64,000 nt of DNA, from NCBI GenBank assembly GCA_037577475.1, contig JBAGJB010000191.1, forward strand, positions 1-64,000, given 5' to 3'. Shown one piece after another: positions 43,315 through 55,600 of the stretch (its first letter is position 1; every line of letters begins with the position of its first letter). The notes beneath the pieces are model-generated. The model saw nothing but the letters and a program-made list of their open reading frames with translations. It was not told the origin of the DNA and searched no databases. The stretch is from Chaunax sp. Z400 (Eukaryota > Chordata > Actinopteri > Lophiiformes > Chaunacidae). A program made the position numbers and the translations under genes.

Positions 43315-46100
43315 CAAACTAATGAGAACCCTGACAGAAAAAGTGCTTATGTGAAGAACAGGAGGAGAGACAGTCTTCGTGAGGAGGACGGTCTCAGTGT
43401 TTTTCTTCTCTAGGAGAAAACTTTCTTGCCACAATGTCAACAGTCTCAAAGGCAGCGTCAAAAATCAATGCGGGCAAAGTTTACAGTGGCGTCTCTGTTT
43501 CAGGTTACAGCCAAACATGTGGAGCCTCATTGGTTGTAAAGCATTCATCCATTACATAGTGACAGGTTAGATCATGGACACAATAGTCGATGGTTCACAG
43601 CATTAAATCTCTGATGTGGCACAACATTGGCCGATTCCCCCCCCAGAGGAATTTAAAGCAGAGCTGACCAGAACCTGGAGCGTCCGGAGTAGGATTTCTG
43701 GCCCAATGCTATTGATCATCCACCACAGGTCTGTTTTCACATCCTTTAAGATTCAACGCACACAGGTGTGATGTGGGAACCTGAAGCCTGCAAAACACAA
43801 ACACACAGAACAAAGACATCTCCTTTAAAATACATACGTTCAGATTTTTAATACGGGAGAAGTCCTGCATGTAATTTGAGGGATTTTACCAAGATAATAG
43901 AACATTTTCCTCCTCATTAACAAGGAAGTATTAGATATTCTACTTGATACCTGGATTAATTTGTATGTAATATGGAATGCAATTATGTTAATTACATAAT
44001 TATCTTATTTTTTAGAACATCTTATAAATTTATTATATTCTAATTATCTATGCAGCGTGTGAATGTGCACACATGCACATATATAATCCTATTGTAATAT
44101 CATGTATGAACCTGAACCTTCTATCCTATTTTTAGATGATATATTACTATCTTAGTATTTATGTATTTATTTATTAGTTTACAGCAGTGTTCATTTAGCA
44201 CTCTTTATTATTAATACTATGTTGTCTGTCTCTGCTGATCAGATCTGATCTGCTGATCACATTGATCCTGTTTGCACCTCATCTGGCCTCCTCTGCTACT
44301 CCTCCTGATTGAAACAGTCTACTCACCTGGTTCTCCTCAGGTCATCAGCCTGCTGCATTTGGAGCCACTTGTCGCCACATCGTTTCGTTACCTGTTCCAT
44401 GCTTCCGTCACGGCCTCCTCCTTGTCTAAGGTATTTTTGACTTTTGTTTGACTGGATATTTCTTCTGCTCTATGTCCAGACTTCACTCCGCAAACCTGCC
44501 TGTCTCTCTTTATCTCCACTGAGTCATCATCGCCTCTCATTCATCTCCACTAAGCTCTGCCTACACAGCAAAATAAAAACAAATAAAACTTTTACCCGCC
44601 TTTTATGCTGAATTAACAAGCAGGTAACTTGTATTGTGCCGTGACTGCCACTGCAGCTTTTCATTTATCATGTCCCAGAAATGAGCTTGAGCTTCTTTTC
44701 TTTCTTTTTTTTAAATACCCACACCAATCTGCACCCCCCAAACCAACTTAAATATGTGATAATTATCCATCTGAATCCGGCTCATACCACAAACTGTGAA
44801 CTTCATGCATTGTATTAACACAACTGTAAGGACCGAGACGAATCCGAGTGCTTACCAAGGTGGTGATCCTGCTTGCACTCTCTCTGTTCTCTTTTCCACC
44901 CTCACTCTCAGATCAATGCCTACCATACAAATTTTATCCCAGTTTGATCTTATGAAACATCAAAATCTCTGCCTTTTTGTGCACTCATGGTGACTTTTGT
45001 TATATTTCTAGCAAAACTACGAGATCTGAGGAGAGAAAATGTTCAACACACGGAGCAGCTATGCCATTATGAACCTAAAACCCGCTGGAGAATAAAACAG
45101 TAGGTACACAAGCACTTAAAGAGTCAAGAGTGTGTTAATCAGGAACTTTATAATGGGTTTAATATGTGTCAGTCAATAAGAACTGGGAACTATCAGCTTA
45201 ATGATGTGGGATTTAGTACCAGCTGTGACTGGGCCATTATGAGGATGTGTGGTTTTGCAGCTCAGCCAGAAAGTAGCAGCTGAAGCTGAACAAGGGTAAA
45301 AGGTGGGGAGACACCCACAATGTGTGATCTGAAAAGCAGAGCCCCATCCTAGTTGCCCTCCCTCTCTCCCCCGCCTCCAAACTCTGAATACATGTGATTC
45401 AGTAATGGAGATTAGTGCACACTGGCACTGAAACAAGTTCATGCGCTCATGCACAAGTACATGCATTGAGGGCTGGAGGACACAAGGACGGACATGAAAG
45501 ATAGATGCTGCACGGAGCAGGGATTACACCACTGTGTGTGTTTGAGTGTCAGGTCAGTGAGGTGGTGAGGTGGTCAACAGCCAGCCTGCCTAAACGCTTC
45601 AACGTTGAGGTTCTGGATCTATGATAGCTCCTCTGAGCATTGTGGGATTGACTCTGGAGTTAAGTTTAGGACATGAACACACAGACACATATGATGGCAG
45701 ATCAAGCAAACTCTTCCAGTTTCTTGAGTTACAGCCCGGCCTCTCTCGCGGAACTTTATACCCACAAACACGCACAAACTGGACAGGCTGCCTGACGGCT
45801 GAGGTTACGTGGCCTATTTAAGAGGAAGGTTTAGTTTCAATCGCTGGAAACATTGATGAGGACCAGGTAGGTAGAACGGGGACATGAGTGCAATGGAGAA
45901 ACCTGTAAAAACACATTTTTATGGACGCCAGTTTGATAAAGAACATAAAATGTGTTATCCTGTATTTATTTGGTGACACTCTGGATGAGCGAGTACATAT
46001 AAAACTTTAACTAGCAGCTTATTAGCATGTACTGTATATTAGTAGTAGTCAGGATAAAGCACTTATTAAATCACCCAAAAATAAAGTCATTATCTACTCG
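43312..46100. other. Intergenic region, nothing recognised
   Basis: No supported coding exon, RNA gene or transposon was identified. Short ORFs lack motifs. Confidence 0.45.
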
Positions 46101-46109
46101 CCCTTAGGC

Positions 46110-46320
46110 CGTAAAATGACTCTCTTTGTGCTCATGGCATGCGTAACTTGCACATCAGTGAAGGCACCACTAATGCAGAAAGATACATACAACATATGCT
46201 GCCATCCAGACCATGTCTTTTACACAGACGTCCCAGCCTGGCATCAGAGTAAGAGTGTCCAGGAACTAGACTGGCCTGTCTGCAGTCCAGACCAACAGCA
46301 ACAATCTTCGCTGCTTAAAA
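46110..46320 (+). mobile_element. Tc1/mariner transposase fragment
   Basis: The plus strand reads in pieces LHISEGTTNAERYIQ, HMLPSRPCL and LDWPVCSPD. The last block normally reads LDWPACSPDLSPIEN and carries the final acidic residue region of the transposase. Frames change between the blocks, with deletions, and both ends are missing. The fragment ends in an A-run at 46317-46333. Confidence 0.6.
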
Positions 46321-46339
46321 AAAAAAAAAAAAGTTAATT

Positions 46340-49080
46340 ATAATTATCTATGTTCCCTGAAAGAGGAAAAAAAAAATCCTCTGAGCAGACACTGAGGTGT
46401 GGAGGGAAGTTTGGTACCTGAAATATCTGAGTCATTTCAAAACACTCTCAATCAAACATTAGAGGGTGATGAGAAAGCAACTTCACATTTACTCTATTTT
46501 CCAATAAATAAATGATCTTTATGACTAATCATAAATTTAACAACACTTGAGCCTGACTTGAAAAAGTGCTGAAAATGCACACTGACACTCCCGCTTTCAC
46601 ATTCTGCACCGCCTTTGGTTATTTTCCTTTGTTTCCATTCAAACACACCGTCTCACACACAACGCCAGGACAGATGTCGTAAAACATTCACTCAGTAGTT
46701 AAGCACGGGAAATTCGCACAACAGCACTTCCAGAGCGGATAACGCAACGGGAGTCTTACGAATGATCATACGTCTGTCTTTTAAAAAGAAAAACAGTGCA
46801 GGAGCATCACCTTGATATTTACATACATGTAACTGGAACCAGTGGTGCACTGGTAAGCGTCTCATACCCTGCCTATCCACCAACACTGGAAGCAGCATTT
46901 TAGTGCTTGGCGAACCCCATCACTCCGTTTGTAGATAGCGTCGAGTCTCAAATTCATTAAGATAAAGGGGCAGCGTTAAAGCTCGTCTGTTTAATCCGCC
47001 ACCTCCCCTGAACAGATCATAATTAAATCAGTAAAAGCAGAGTAAACACGAGGTTGGACTAGTACCAAGTAGGAGGAGAGAGAGGTTTTTTTTTGTTTTT
47101 TTCTGGATTTCCAGAACGAAAAGGTGCCAGACCTCTGAAGAGAAAACGGAGGAGAGCGGAAACCCGGAGAGAAAAAGATGGCAAGAGTTCCAGGGCAAGG
47201 CCTATCTTCGCTCTTCAAAGGACCAGAGGGGCTCTTGTCTCTCTCTCTCCCTCCTCTATCCATCCCCCCCATGGTTGACTCGTGTCTGGTGAGAAACGAT
47301 AGAACCCAGCGACTGATACCCCCCCACCGAGGGTATAATTCAATGTGGTTTGGCTCTCAGTGAACACTCACATGCATGCACACAAAGCTCATGAAAAACG
47401 ACCAACGAAGCAGAGGAGACGGGGGACAATTATCAGAGGCAGTCTCCAAAAAAATAAAAGAGCGACTGCGTGACGCAAACAACTGTCAACTTCTTCAATC
47501 ACCAGCTCTAGACACGCTTACATGATGAGCAACAGGATGTGCTGCACCCAGTTGAGTACCTTGACTGATCGTGATTGTGGCAGAAAAATAGTCGTGACTC
47601 ACCAGCTATTCTTTGCCTGTCCTCATTTAATCCACACCTTTTCTTCTGTTCCATCAATACACTCCTGCTAAATGTGATTCCTCATGACTCTAGACGCTGG
47701 GTTCGATTTTCTACACACCAAGCACCCTGTATAGTAAGAGAACAACTGTATTATACTTAACCAGTTTCATTAAGTTAACATCTTTGTCCATTTAAGATTT
47801 AACCATTATGTGAGGCCCAGTCACAACGCAAAGTGGCATAATGAAATAAATCTGTGTCTGCCTGCAAAATATGAGGCTCTACACAGTTGGTGACAGTGAT
47901 TATTAGGCTGCAATACACTTTTCTTCATTACCAGTAAATCGTTTTGTTAGTGGAATGTCAGAAAACGTTTTTTCCCAAGGTAATCAAGGAGACTAATAAT
48001 CAATATTTTCGAAACTGACGTATATTTGCAGTAAAATTTAAGCTAATAAGCTAATAGCTTCCTCATTTTTGGGCAGGAAGCTCTACAGTTCTCACTTCCC
48101 TAAGAAGTTAGCATTTAATCGCACAAGCAAAGCCACTAAACAATTTCATTGCAGCTAATTTTTGCCTTTTTAAATGCTGGTGTGACCAGGCCTTAAGAAT
48201 GAACGGCAACTTAACATTCTTCTCAGTAGATTCAATCAGTTGGAACAAAATTAGAAGCTTAGGGATATGTAAAAAGTATGTTTATCTTTGAAACATAGTT
48301 CTTTGGTACATTTCATCATCGTTACCATGAAATGTGAGCATCGTCGAGAAATATTTAAAACATCTTGAAAGGGAATAATGTGTATTAAAAAGATAAATAC
48401 CTGAGAAAGATTTTTTGATGAAAAACGTGCCACTAATCAAGGTGCAGGGATTTTTTTTTTTTTAAAAGAAAGGGGGGCTAAAACATGGTTAACAGAGAAG
48501 AGACGTTTTGTTCAGTTCACCTCACATTACATTCAGTTACATCAGTCACACCTTGTCTTTCTAATTCAGCCATCGCCACCTCTGATCTAAAATAAAAAGG
48601 TGGAAATGCAGCAAACAAGGAGCTTTTCTCCCTCTGTCTGAAGAAGTGTGTGTGAAACCCTTAGGCGTACATATACACACACATACACTTGTGCGTTGAA
48701 CTCCACAGAACTTATTCCACTTAAATTCGCCCCTTTTCTTAGGAGCCCAGGCTGATAAGTCTTGTTAAGGCCAGCTCGTTAGGAAAGGGCTCTCCGTGGC
48801 AACAGCTGGGGGACATCAGGTCTGTTGTGCACCGTCCGCCAAACAGGACGTCATTCGTCAGTAGTAGGACATTGTGTGTTTTTTGGTTTAAAGAGTCAGT
48901 CGAGCAGCAAGGCTTTGATGCATCAACCTTAGGATGGTGGAAAGGAGTGTGTGCAGTGTTTACAAAGAGAAACACCTGCCTGATTTTCAGTCTCCGTACC
49001 CTCTGATGTGACGCCTCAGAGATTCATTGGGGTGTCTGTGAGCAGACACAAACATTTTCACACGTCTTCTGTGTCAGTAG
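46340..49080. other. Intergenic region, no gene recognised
   Basis: A GC-rich block at 47090-47290 encodes a basic ORF from ATGGCAAGAGTTCCAGGGC, but it has no recognisable domain. It is not the expected arginine-rich start of piwil1. Nothing else is supported. Confidence 0.4.
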
Positions 49081-49081
49081 A

Positions 49082-49299
49082 ACTTGTCATCGATGCGGAA
49101 GTGTGGCCTGGTGACATCGTCAGGGTTGAGGAAGACGGATATGGATTTTCCAGGGTTCTCAGTTTACAGTTGTTGCAGTCGCTGCGCCATTTTGTCGTCT
49201 GAAGGCGAGATGATGCCGTTGGCTGGGTGGTGCCCGGGGGAGCCATGGCCATTGGTGCTAGCTGTTAGCTCTTTCGGAGACGGCGGCACCTGGAGGGGT
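49082..49299 (-). CDS. Terminal coding exon of an unidentified gene
   Basis: On the minus strand, CTTACCCCTCCAG is a good acceptor. The exon then reads VPPSPKELTASTNGHGSP, GIISPSDDKMAQRLQQL and a TAA. In the same frame it continues TENPGKSISVFLNPDDV and TRPHFRIDDKFY before TGA. Residue composition and codon pattern after the TAA look as coding as before it, so the TAA may be a nonsense change, a sequence error or the true end. I do not recognise the protein. No upstream exon was found between here and the piwil1 exons on the opposite strand. Confidence 0.45.
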
Positions 49300-49399
49300 A
49301 AGAGCATAGAGCTAAAAAAAACACTAGAGCTTTCACTGGCGGAAGATGGCAAACTCGGCCGCCATCTTATGTAGGGAAACATGTGCTGCCTCTACATAA

Positions 49400-50332
49400 A
49401 CAAACATTGACAAAGCCTGTATTCGAACCTAAATTTGGTATTTATTTGAAGAGTAACTTGATTGACAATTGAAAATCAGTATCAAATAGTAAAAATCTTT
49501 TATGTCTGCATATTTACATGAAAATGTTTACTAATAGGTGATATGGCACTAATATATACTAATAATGGTGTTATTGATTAGCAGAAACTTATCAGTATTG
49601 CTGTGTAGGGTATGTATATATATATCAAAAATATATGTATATATATAAAATAGCTCCAAGTACTGCACATAATTAACCTGGATTTTTTCATAAGGGGGAT
49701 TTATGGCAAGTTATTCCCTTTTTTTATTCAGACTTATAGATATCTGTAAATAATTCAAGATATATAGAAATAATTCAAGATATCATAAATTATATTTAAG
49801 ATATCTGGATTCAATTTAAGATATCTTGAAATAATTTTGTTATCTTTATTTGTATTACAGATATTTATTTAACAATTATAGATATGTTAAATTTAAATTT
49901 TGAGCCTATTTCAATGGAGCCTATTTATGATATCTGAAATTAAATGAATGAATCTGTGAAAGTTTTAAACATAAATTATAAGATAAATAACTCAAATATA
50001 ATTTACAACATCCAAAATGTATTTACAGCCAATTATATATATACAGACAACTATTCCAAACTACTCCAACTTCCATATATTTAATAATCTTTATCAACCT
50101 TCAATCAATCAATTAATTATGTAATATGGAATCAAAATGTTTACTTGTACAACGCACCAGGTAGTTTGTCAGCATTAATTTAAAATAGTGTCCAAATTGT
50201 CCTGAATTGATTGTTCTGTGAATACATGCACTTCCTGGTTGAGGGGCGCTCTGCAAACAAAAGTTTGGACATCCTTAAACTTTTTGCAAGCAGGTGACCC
50301 GAGGCTGCTTGTACCCTCCTAAAAATGTTTTA
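49400..50332. other. A/T-rich region with repeated AAGATATC motifs
   Basis: Several short palindromic AAGATATC/ATATATAT motifs cluster at 49615-49830. No coding sequence and no transposon termini could be fixed. Confidence 0.4.
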
Positions 50333-50340
50333 TTGCCAGT

Positions 50341-51614
50341 CTATGTTCCCTCTAAGCTGCGCGCCTGCGCAATCGCGCACTGCTCGCATATGCTCAGCGC
50401 ACAAGAAAATCTATGCCGCGCATAAAATAAAATCCAACATAAACTGTAAATTAATTAGACCAATAACATTTTTTTCTGTATCATTTTGCAATGTAACTCA
50501 GAGAGTGACAGGTGTCCAGCCAATGATACGATACGGTTCACTTACGCTACGCAGCCAATCATGGCATTGACCGTGCTTGTGTACGTGCCCCGCCCATACG
50601 CGCCGTGGCGGTGTGCAGGTTAGCTAGGTAACAATAGTGCGGCGGAGTTAAGCGACGCAAAAGCTAACCCCTTATCATATCAAAACAGCATCCAGAAATC
50701 GTCTTGAAGTGGCACATTTGGACCAGCTGATGCACATAAAGTCAAAGCAAGAAGCAGACGGGGCCATCGACCTGGACAAAGTGTACAACCACTGGAGAAG
50801 TGAGAAGGACAGACGTGAAAATTAGGTAAAATTTAAGTCAGATTTGTGCATATTCTAGTGACATTTATTAAGATTTTTTATTTATGGATATTAATCATTA
50901 AATGCTGTTACTATTATATGATTTATGGGTAATAGAAATTCTAATAAAAAACTGTGTAATTAGATATTTTACAGACAAAGAGTTACAGGAATTTACACTG
51001 TATCACAAGCTACAGCACACATGTCATTGTGCAAAATGTGAATGTTTTAATGTGAACAAAATGTTATGTCTGAAAGGTGTATATGTTTCATTTCTTCCAG
51101 AGCAGGACCCTAACCCAGACCACAACTGGACCTCACCCAGGCCAAGGCAGGACTCTCACATATAACTCAACTTCTGTTTGTTTGCACTCTTTACCTAGGA
51201 TTGTATATATAATAGTGTATTGAATGTATATTGTGAGATTGTATATAGGAGTGTACTGTATATACTTACATTCTATTTTTATTCTTACATTCTATTTTTA
51301 TTCTGGTCTATTTGGTTTATGTCTATTTTTGCTTGCACAGTGCGGGAGTTGTTGCAATCGCATTTCACTGCTGATGTACTTGTACATTCATGCATGTGAC
51401 AAATAAAAAGTCTTGAAGTCTTGAAGTCATATAATTGCTGCTGTAATTTGATTCTTTTAATAAGCCATGTAACTTGCTATGATCCCAGGTTTTGAATAGG
51501 TGCGATACTGGTGTGGCCACAGCGTGCACATCTGATGTTGCTCACAGTGGTCCTCAGTGTGCTCAGGGAGCATGTGTGTATGCCCAGACACATGAAAAAT
51601 TAGAGGGAACATTG
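50341..51614. mobile_element. Non-autonomous hAT element with 8-bp target duplication
   Basis: The element starts CTATGTTCCCTCTAA and ends TTAGAGGGAACATTG, inverted with one mismatch. It is flanked on both sides by the identical octamer TTGCCAGT (50333-50340 and 51615-51622). This is the hAT pattern. Internally, 50690-50825 encodes LEVAHLDQLMHIKSKQ and IDLDKVYNHWRSEKD, resembling the end of a hAT transposase or a captured exon. The rest, including a LINE-like tail ending GACAAATAAAAAG near 51410, is non-coding. Confidence 0.85.
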
Positions 51615-51639
51615 TTGCCAGTCCATACTAGTTAAGATA

Positions 51640-52019
51640 AGATATTCCTTTATTAGTCCCACAGTGGGGAAATTCTCAACAGTTAACCTACTCTTTGCAT
51701 TTGGAATCATGTTTATCATCAGTAGTTTATGAGTTATCAATAATAACCGTGATTTTTCCTTAATGGCATATTGTTATCTAGATATAACTTCTTACCTTTC
51801 ACAGATCCATTTGAGGGACTCTAAATCTGCATTATCTCAACTACATATTGGTGGCAGTGCCCTGTCTCTCCCCTTCAAATATGGATATAAATTCCCAGAT
51901 CTGGATCATGATTTGTATTATCAGGATCCAGTTGCATGTAGCGGTGGACCGTCATGAGTTCTCTGTGCCTGTGTGTTTTCATTTTGATTGCTCAAATTCA
52001 TTTAGATTTTTTGTTGTAG
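51640..52019. other. Flank upstream of the first recognised piwil1 exon
   Basis: Includes a common fish repeat (CCTTTATTAGTCCCACAGTG at 51648-51667). The expected arginine/glycine-rich first coding exon of piwil1 is not visible here. Confidence 0.5.
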
Positions 52020-52639
52020 ATCCAGTTTCAAGAGCCTGCACCAACTGCTGGCCCTGCCCCTCAGATGGGAGATGAAAAAGCAGAGCGGGCTGGTAGAGGG
52101 CAGCAGAAGGGTGCTCCAGGACCCTTTCCTACAGAAGGTACAGTCAAACACAAAGTCATCCATTTGTTTCTTCTGTTAGATGATCTTGATCATTCCTGAC
52201 TTTTGAAAATCTGGGAAAACGTTATTTGAAATGGGTGATGCACTTAAAAATGTATCATCATTAAGTTCATTGTCCACACCCTCTTGAGAAGTTAAGAATG
52301 GCAGTGCTTTGAAAAAGAGAAAATAGGCATACACTGAACTTCATCAGGTCGTATCGACTCCACCTGCACTGCGAAGGTTAATTTTACTTACCAGGCACTA
52401 AAACATTCCCAACGCTTATCATATGTTTTCAGGACTATAACGGGGTTTTGATAGTCCTCATTTGTTTTTATCAGCTGTCACACAGATTTCAGCTGGATTT
52501 CAGCAGGTGAAGTTGGGAGAAAGAGGAGGACGTCGCCGGGATTTTCATGATGTCGGGATTTTCACCAGGCAGACTATGGGGCATGTTAAGGACTCAAAGG
52601 CTGGTCTGTCTTAATTTGAAAATGACATACCCCCCCCAT

Positions 52640-52670
<31 letters not shown>

Positions 52671-55600
52671 GCAGTTGTACACTTTATAATTTGTGGTGAC
52701 AATTATAAGTCACTCTCTACAATTGTGTGTGAACTTCCTCAGGAACAAGTGGGCGAGCAATTCGGTTGACTGCAAACTACTTCCGCATCGTGTCCCGCCC
52801 TCAGTGGGTTCTGTATCAGGACCATGTTGGCTTCAGTCCAGAAATGGAGTCTCGTCGTCTGAGATGTGCCCTCCTCTTCCAGCATGATGAAGCACTTGGT
52901 GCAGCATGGTGCTTTGATGGAGCTCTGCGGTTTCTGCCCCACAAATTGCACAGCAAGGTAATGTGATAATTCAGGTGTTTAGAAGAACGTACAAAATGAA
53001 GATGCACAACTCGAAATATTGATTTGAAGAGGAAAAATACCAAATTGTGCTGTTAAATGTTTTATGACAGCTTGGGTTTTAGAAGATGAATTGCTTGATC
53101 ACTCTAGTGTGTGCGAGCTGTAGACTGGGTGTTGCACAAGGTTTGGTGTTTGTTGTGTAAATGTTGTTCCCTCCAGACAAATGTTGGTTTTCTTCCTTGT
53201 GCTCCGATGTCTGACCTGGTGTTTAGGAGACTGTCCTCCACAGTGAGACTAAGAATGGAGAGAAGGTTCAGATAACCATCACCCTGACAAATGAACTCCC
53301 CCCCCTCTTCTCCAGTATGCCTTCAGTTTTACAACGTCATATTCAAAAGGTACATTTTCCAGTTTTCAGGTCTGTTAAAGAATAAGTAACACTCCTTAAG
53401 TGCTGAACATGTCTTGTGACAAGTGTACTGTGGTTATGGATGGTGCATGTTTAAATAAAAGTAAATCTATGTAAATATGCATCATTAAATGTGGTGAGAG
53501 CATTTTGGATCTCTGGAAACTTCTCTTAAATGATGTGTTTTCATTTCTACAGGATCCTGAGAATCCTCAACATGCAGCAAATTGGACGCAACTATTACAA
53601 CCCCAGGGATCCACTCGAAGTCCCACAGCACAAGTAAATACATTTGCTTCTCCATTGTTTTCATTGTAAAGCTCTGGACTTGTAAAGCGTATTGTGAAAG
53701 TGGAATCCTCGGGGTGTCTAAAACAACCTGACAGTACAATATATAAACATTTTTATGTCATTACACCATTTTAAATATGTTGAGAATTTTTCACAACCAA
53801 AACTGCCCACAGTAGGTTGACCCTTTTCACCCCGGCCTCATGAAGTTCTTAATGAGGTCATTATGTTACACTAATCAACCAATACAACTGTGAAAACAAC
53901 AGTACAGACAGATGATTCTGCAGCCTTCAGAAAAGCTCAATTTATGATCTTTAAAGCAGGGGTCAGGAGAGTCGAGCAGATTTCACTCCTCCCGACAGTC
54001 GGAGGAGAAATGTGGTCTGGAACTTTGGTTGGTTCTGATGTTCAGCCGAAGTTTGGTAGTTTGAGAAGGTTACAGATCCAGTCTCACGCTTCCCGATTTA
54101 CTCGTGGACGGTCGGAGCCGGCCCCAGTTTTCAAACATGGTTGATTTTTAGGAGTTAAAATCTGAAAGATAAAAGTCAGTATTTTCTGAGCAAGATCTTA
54201 CTAGCTAATGAGAGAGAAAGCTGCCAAGCAAACAGCAAACTAACGCTAGCTAGCATACTGCTGTTAAATGGTAAATGGACTGTACTTAAATAGAACCTTT
54301 CTAGTCTGACTGACCACTCAAAGCTTTACAACACAAGCCAGCAGTCACCCATTCACACCAACATTCATACACCAATGGAACAGATACTGGGAGCAATTTG
54401 GGGTTCAGTATCTTGCCCAAGGACACTTCGACATGAAGACAGCAGGGGCTGGGGATCGAACCACCGCCCTGCTGATAGGTGGACGACCGCTCTACCGCTG
54501 AGCCACAGCCGCCCAGTTGACCAACGTTAAACCTCCAGTTCTCGCTGAAGGACAGACGGCTGCTGTTTCTTCTTTTCCTGTTTTCTCAATGCAAAGTAGG
54601 CCGACTGTTGTCTTCCTCAGTCATTTTGTTGGCATTGCACAGCTGCTTCTCCATAGATCACGTGACGTGGTGCATTCATTGTTCCCTCAGACACGAGAAT
54701 CTTGATGAAATCCCGTAGCTTGTGATGCTCCGTTATTTTGGAATCTTGTATTGTGTGCATGTTTAACATTTGAGAAAAGATAATCTGTGGAGATCCTTCT
54801 GTGTCTCTTTATACCCATTGGTTGTGATTTTAAATCTCCTGTAGTGTGAGCCCAGCTTAATGAACCCACTTTTGTACTGTATGAGATATGAGGTTTGTAC
54901 TACCTGATGGTTTGCTATCCTCTAAGTACTAGATAATGTGAAGAACAATGTTGAAGGGGTTTCTGATTTTGAGGAGTTGTCTTGGTGTTTTAAGGCTAAA
55001 TCTATTGTCCTTACAGACAGGTTTTAACCCTGTGAGAAGCTGTAGCAGAGCTCTGAACTTGTGTTCATGATGGGAAAGAAACTGTTTCTTTCAAACGAGC
55101 CTGTCCCCTCTGTTGTAGACTGACTATATGGCCGGGCTACAGCACCACCATCTTGCATTATGAGACGTCCATCATGATGTGTACCTGACGTGAGCCACAA
55201 GGTGCTACGTAGCCAGACGGTCCTCGACTTCATGATCAACCTGAGGCAGCAGTGTGGAGGTCAACGCTTCGTTGAGACCTGCACCAAGGAGCTCGTTGGA
55301 CTTATAGTTCTCACTAAGTAGGAACCACACGTCTCTCACTCTGTTGGATTAGTATGTAGAAGTCTTTGTAGGCCTGTCGCAGTAACACCTGATATGTCAG
55401 ATCAGATGTCCCACAAAGAATTGTGTAGATCATGATAGAGATGCAGAAAAAGAGGAATGAGAATCAGAATAAAAATAAAGTGAGGATGAAGAGAGATTAT
55501 TAAATTTGAAATAAGAATATGATACACAGAATATATTAATTCAAGTAAAACACAACATTTAAAAGTAGTGCAGCAGCGCAAATGAGTTTCAAGCCTGTTG

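Noticed and set aside
54480..54515. tRNA gene
   Set aside because: A and B boxes are present, but the body continues as a known type of SINE and the cloverleaf is not complete.
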